Positions 58,740-64,000 of a stretch of DNA of 64,000 bases are shown piece after piece. Positions within the stretch are counted from its first letter, which is position 1. Every line of letters begins with the position of its first letter. This stretch comes from Valencia hispanica. Its lineage: Eukaryota > Chordata > Actinopteri > Cyprinodontiformes > Valenciidae. A program made the translations under genes and the position numbers. Location: NCBI GenBank assembly GCA_963556495.2, contig OY747705.1:29656501-29720500 (forward strand). Direction: 5' to 3'. The notes under the pieces are model-generated. The model did not search any database and was not told where the DNA came from. It saw nothing but the letters and a program-made list of their open reading frames with translations.

Positions 58740-60507
58740 GATGAGGTTTTGTTTTTATTTTCAGTTTTGTTTGATTTAAGTGGCTCTGTAGGTCCAACGT
58801 TCTTGCGGTCTTTAAAAGTTTGGAAAGGTATCAAATTCCCAGTGCCTTTAAAAACCAATTTCCCTCACAGACTTTTTGTTTTAACTTTTTTTTGTCACAC
58901 TTGAATTTTTCAAATCATTGAAAAGATTTTTATTCCAGGCAAAGATGATGAGATTAATTACAAAATACAGTGTTCACATGATCATGTAATTTATTAAGGG
59001 AAACAAGCTATCTAAAGCAACCTGGCATCATAAAAAAGATAATTGGACCCTGAATCTAATAACTGCTTATATTATCATTGAACTCATGACAGAACATTAC
59101 CTTTCAGGATTTTCTGGTAAAAAGCAACCTTCAGGGTTCAGTCAATTACTGCAAGTTGTCCAGGTCCTGAAGAAACAAGGCAACCTAGACCATATCTACT
59201 ACCACCATGCTGGTCAGGGCTAGGGTTTCCTGTGACCTTGAGGGCCTTATTTGTTAATTGTTATGGTCTCGTTAGGGGTCTCTTTTGCCCTATTAGTGTG
59301 AAAATTTTCCCTTTCATAATTGGATTTATACAAACTATCCAATCAGAATACTTTAAATGCTATTTTGTGTTAAAAAAGATGCAGATAGTGACCATAAAAT
59401 TCGTCCCTGACATAAAAACTGTATGTGGATACTTTAGGTTCCATGGCTATTTAAGAGTGACTTATAAAAAGCGTTGACCCAAACTTATTTCCTTACAGTT
59501 TTCTGCGGCTTCCACTGTTAAAGCATGTTAGAAATATCTTCCATGAGTGTATTTCTAATATTCACACATCAAAATGGCACAAAAACTGAAAAAGAATCTC
59601 ATGATACTGTTAGTTGGTCCTATTTGGGCATCAAAGAAGAGCAAAAAGCTTTGTAGTAAAAGTGTTTTCACGTAATTGCTTAATTTGACTTGATTTAAAA
59701 TTGCTCTTTTTAACCCTAGTTAAAATCTAAAGTCTGATTTTAACTTTATACCAAAAAACCATACAGAATGAAACAAAGTAGTTGCCATTCAATAGTGATG
59801 ATCTTGCATTTTAGGAGTATAGTTAATGGCTGGTCCTAATGACAGACCTTTAGTCGATGAGGATTTTTATTTTAAAAATTAGGATTACAGTGCCCATATA
59901 GTCAAACTTTCACAGAGCTGCACAGACTTATTTTAAACAGGAAGCCCTTCTAATGATTGCTGGCCAGCTTTTTGCAAGTTTCCTCCGCTATTTTAGTGAA
60001 TTATCTTTGATGAGCTAGATCTTTAAGATTGAAATGCTTCCTTTCCATCACCCTTATCTTACCTCCACCACGATTATCAATTTCAAGACAGGACCCGGAT
60101 TTGCCAACTCCAACATATTAATATTACCTCAAATCAGAAACATGGTGGTTAATTTAAAAGAAAACTTCTAATAAATCTCTCAGAGATAAGAATAATTTTG
60201 GCTTTAGTAGATTTGTACAGCTAGATTAAGGCGGAGCTAATCGGTCCAGCTCCTTCTGCAGCACATAACGGTAGTACACCCATTGATGAGTACGCCAGGC
60301 ATGTGTGCAGCAGTATTTTAGCCACCATTAAAACTCTGTGCTTCTAAACTTCGTCTCATCTGATCAAGTACCTCTAGGTTCTAACAATGCAACAGAAACA
60401 GTTGCTCATTTCTGAATTGGACGTCCCTTTATTTTGTTAATTGCGTGAAGTGAAACGCGGTAGCTTTCTGTTTCGGTTAGTAATGCTTTTGATTTTTCCT
60501 CTTTAAG
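58740..60507. other. Intergenic, nothing recognised
   Basis: AT-rich sequence between the ftsj3 3' end and the clcc1-like fragment. I looked for the N-terminal, cysteine-bearing exons expected of a complete CLCC1 and did not recognise any. No clear repeat boundary was seen. Confidence 0.4.
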
Positions 60508-62789
60508 AAACCAATAATGAGTTGGAGAAGAACTTACACTTTTCAACAAGTGAGTTTAGGGATTAGTGAAAAATTACACATCTCAGCAATAAAACATTGT
60601 TTCTATGTTATTGAAGAGTTTTGTTTACTGAGCATATTTTTAAATAACACGACTTGGAATCCAAATTTAGCTAAAGTTATTGCCAGCTGTATGTCTTTTT
60701 TATGTTTTAAAGAGTAAAGTGTTTTCCATCATACCTACTATTGCCTCCCTTTTTTCCAGATTGGAATGCTTGTTTTCATTCTTTTAGCCATCATCTGCAT
60801 CCAGAAGTCTTCTGGTCCCCAGATCTTCTGGCCTTTGAAATTCATCCAAATATTGATTGTTTATTTCCTTGTCAGTATTCTTTGGAGCTGTTTCTGTCTG
60901 TACCAGGTAAAGAAGAGCATTTTCAGTTCTCTAGCTTTATGTTTAACTGTCATTCATTGTTTGGTCGTCAAATGCTTTGAATGTTTGTTTAGGTTGCCTT
61001 CACTGAGCATCTAAACAATATCAGAGAAACCGTACACCTCAATGAACAATGCAAAGTAATAGAATAAATGGATTGGAGTGATGGTTTGAAAGGTAAGATC
61101 GCACTAATGAACACATTTTTTTATGTCAATAATAGTGCAAACTAATTATCAGTAAGTCTCATGAATTTGTTATCTTCACTACTAACCCTAACCCATTTTT
61201 TTACTGTCCACCACAAACATGTACAAGTATGAACCTAATCAAATGTCTTCCAATGCATTTTTGCCAAAATGATCCCTTATACAGGGTTTCTGCACTGTCT
61301 TGAAAAGTCTAGAATATGCTTATATCATTTTGCAGGTCTGGAAAAGTAAGTAAAAAAGAATATTAAGTAACTTTTTTTTGCCTTTTTCCGTTTTCTAAAT
61401 GAATAAATTTTAATAATGGTTTATAAATGCATCAGTTTTCACTGTGTTTGAATAATTTGACATACTTTATCTTTGATTTGTCAACATAACACCTTCTTTT
61501 ACCCATCAAAAACATAAAGCAGATTAACATCCATGTACTGCACTCTGACCTAACGGTTTAAACCATGTAACAAGATGCTGTGAATCAGAGGTGCTCCTTA
61601 AGTCAAAAACAATAAATAGAAAAAAAGTTGACTCCTCTGAGTGCACCCATGTGTTGATTATTTCTCACATTAAGCAACTTATTCAGGGTAAAGTGCTATA
61701 AATTGCTGTAAAAGCACACTGGAACCTGTTAAAATCAACTCTATTCATTAATAATTGCTTTAAAAAATGTTAAGAACAGCTTTAAGATTGGTATTTTTTT
61801 AAATATTTGATCCTAAGTTGCTCATTTTTATTTCTGTTTCCTTTTCTTTTTACACACATTTTAGTTCTATATATTTGAATCTGGACTCATCATGTAAACA
61901 GTAACCAAACCAGATGTTTCACAGCTGAAATACTGCAAACTCTGAAAATGCTTTTATATTAAGTATGATAACTTTAAAGTACTTTCTTGGGGGTGGAATT
62001 TTGTGATGTAAGTCAGAAAAGGCTTGAATCTGATCTCATAGTATTTCATTTTCGCAAGAGATGATTTGTTAAGCTCAGTTTTGTTGAGGTTACTAATTAA
62101 ATCATGTTTACCCGCAGAATGGTTCAGAACCAGCAGGCCTCTTCATGACGATCCCTGTAAACATCACTATGGTTTTTTTCCGAATCAACCCCCTCCTTCT
62201 CCTACATCCAACCAATGTAAGTCGCCTTGTGTGGATCTTTGAGTGAATGTTCGGTACAAAGATGAAAAAAATCAGTCTTGTAGCTATTACCTTGTCCTAC
62301 CAGTTTCCCATTTTGGGGTAGTCTGTCTATATGGATACTAGTATTCATAATTTGCTCTTAAAATAAATTTCATTTCAGGTACTTTCATTTACCTTCATGA
62401 TTTTCATCAAAGACCCACTTAGGCACTTCGAACAGGGGACAAGGGAGCTTCATCGAGCAATCATAAATCATCCCTCAGTTACCCTTCAGTCTCCAGTCCT
62501 CATTATCCTCACTTTTGTCATTTTGGTAATGAGCAGCCATGGTTTCATAAATACAAGTACACAACTCTGGATATTTTATCACTTTATTGATATTTGTGCT
62601 TTATTGATACACAGCGGTTCATGCATGGAAGAGTGGAGACTGACTTGCAACACTACCAAGCTGTTGATGAAAGTGTTGGCGACAGGCTGGAAAGCAGCAT
62701 CATTGCAGAGACGGTGGGCTTCGCTGAACCGGATCTTAGTAAAGTTGAGACAGAAAAAATTGCTGAAGCGATGGAGAATCCTTCAAATC
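60508..62789 (+). pseudogene. Clcc1-like (ER anion channel CLIC-like) gene fragment, disrupted
   Basis: CLCC1 is an endoplasmic-reticulum membrane anion channel protein. Five or six exon-like blocks with splice consensus remain: 60508-60549, 60760-60906 (two hydrophobic segments), 60993-61092, 62118-62216, 62379-62525 and 62615 to about 62789. Family-like landmarks are AFTEHLNNI (human AFAQHQAEV), MDW, WFR...DDPC, NPLLLLHPTN (human NPIWLVPPTK) and FIKDPLRHFEQGTRELHRAI (human VTEPLKHIGKGTGEFIKAL). Block three has an in-frame TAA at 61065-61067 just before MDW. Block four is one base too long, in a 7-T run near 62172-62178. The last block runs into a LINE. No N-terminal exons were found. The intron layout is retained, so this is a decayed DNA duplicate rather than a retrocopy. 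The last block (RFMHGRVETDLQHYQAV) has no recognised relative. Confidence 0.65.
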
Positions 62790-64000
62790 AAATCAAATCA
62801 AATCAAACTTTATTTATGAAGCGCTTTTCATACAAGAAGTTGCATCACAAAGTGCTTTACAGATTAAAATGACCCCACATAAAACCACCTTCCCTTCCCT
62901 CCCCCACAGATTTAAAAGCATGGTCACAGTTATACCCCCCTCCCCCCAACCCATCTCCCATGCACACACACAGTTAAAAGAAAAGGTAAAAAAGGACATT
63001 GGGCCGAGTGCAGATGAACCATGCAAGGAAACGCCATCAGAGGAGCCATATGCCCCGGCAGCAGTAGATTAACAGCAGCAGCCGAGGCACTGACACAGGG
63101 CACCCAGTGGAGGCAAGGCCAAGACCCCCACCTCCAACCAAGCTCCACCCGGAGAGCACCCAGGGAGCCACAGCCGACCACCGCTCCCGGGGCAGAGGGC
63201 TCCCACAGAGGAAACACTGGAACGGGGATTAAGATAAATTAAAGTATAAAAAGAAACGGTAAATTAATGTGCTAAGATTGAAAAGTAAAACTGATAAAAA
63301 TATAATCATATAAAACATCCAAAGCAATTAAACAAACAGTGATAAATAATAATCAGTTAAAAGCTAAGCTAAAAAGGTGAGTCTTGAGCCTGCTCTTAAA
63401 AACATGAATATTCTCTGCAGCCCTGAGGTTCTCTGGCAGCCTGTTCCAGAGGTGAGGGCCATAAAACTGGAAAGACGCCTCGCCATGCTTGTGTGTCCTG
63501 ACTTTTGGGGTGACAAGGAGACGGCTGCCAGAGGAGCGCAGAGACCGCGAAGGTTTATATGGTAAAAGCAGTTCAGAGAGATAAGAAGGCCCAAGACCAT
63601 TAAGACACTTAAAAACCATTAAAAGAACCTTAAAGTCGATCCTGAAATGTACGGGGAGCCAATGCAATGATTTTAAGACCGGTGTAATGTGCTCCCGCCT
63701 CCTGGTCTTCGTCAGGACACGTGCTGCTGAATTTTGTAGTAGTTGTAAACCTGATATACTCTTTTTGGGAAGACCAGAAAGCAGGGCATTACAGTAATCA
63801 ATTCTACTGGAAATAAAAGCATGCATCAGTGTCTCCGTATTGGCCCGAGACAGAATGGGGCGGACTCTGGCGATGTTCTTTAGTTAATAAAAAACCTATT
63901 TTAGTGATGTTTTTTATGTGAGGAATAAAAGTCAGCTCAGAGTCAAAATTCACGCCCAGGTTCTTCACTTGTAAAGAGAGATTAAAAGACAGTGATTGTA
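62787..64000 (-). mobile_element. L2-clade LINE 3' end, continues past window
   Basis: The minus-strand frame at 63353-63826 gives [40 protein letters not shown] and [20 protein letters not shown], the C-terminus of an L2-clade polymerase. Upstream of it (63826-64000) coding similarity continues with a frameshift near 63885. The 3' end carries a TTTATTTATGAAGCGCTTTT motif (plus strand) and a tandem (AATCA)n tail at 62787-62807. It differs clearly in sequence from the copies at 27110 and 47373, so it is a different L2 family. Confidence 0.88.

Noticed and set aside
59232..59477. 81-residue hydrophobic open frame downstream of ftsj3
   Set aside because: No domain or splice context; it could not be tied to the clcc1-like fragment.

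Overview
This is intron-rich vertebrate nuclear DNA. It most likely comes from a ray-finned (teleost) fish: all introns are bounded by splice consensus, the encoded proteins are vertebrate orthologues, and the interspersed repeats are typical of teleosts (Tc1-like elements, hAT elements with 8-bp target duplications, L2-clade LINEs, a tRNA-derived SINE with a TTTGCCGCATGTC body). I found no bacterial operon, CRISPR array, rRNA gene or free-standing tRNA gene. The species cannot be named from what I can see.

Layout from left to right. (1) gnb4, plus strand, nine coding exons from 804 to 7578, gives a complete 340-residue heterotrimeric G-protein beta subunit. A 3'-flanking or 3'UTR region follows, with a 132-bp AT microsatellite. 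(2) mfn1 (mitofusin 1), minus strand, seventeen coding exons from 30322 down to 15777, gives 758 residues. It converges on gnb4, as MFN1 and GNB4 do in mammals. Its introns hold Tc1-like, L2 and hAT insertions. (3) plaat1 (hrasls), plus strand, coding 35934 to 38996, gives a 169-residue phospholipase/acyltransferase. (4) ftsj3, plus strand, twenty-one coding exons from 40934 to 58446, gives an 853-residue Spb1/FTSJ3-type nucleolar rRNA 2'-O-methyltransferase. Its ninth intron holds a nearly full-length but broken L2 LINE, and another intron holds a 1.26-kb hAT element. (5) A clcc1-like gene fragment, plus strand, 60508 to about 62790, carries an in-frame stop and a one-base frameshift, and its last exon runs into another L2 LINE that continues past the right edge.

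The four intact genes act in unrelated processes: membrane signalling, mitochondrial outer-membrane fusion, lipid remodelling and ribosome biogenesis. They are linked by position only. Coding exons were joined by hand from GT-AG (once GC-AG) boundaries. Every junction of the four intact genes keeps frame, and the totals (340, 758, 169 and 853 residues) agree with the usual family lengths.

I see no convincing previously undescribed multi-gene system. The observations most worth checking are the decaying clcc1-like copy, a Tc1 remnant that reaches the acceptor of an ftsj3 exon, a GC-AG intron in ftsj3, three non-autonomous hAT insertions with perfect target duplications (one keeping a BED-finger exon), a perfect CTCF-type motif between convergent gnb4 and mfn1, and a clustering of apparent frameshifts in long homopolymers.
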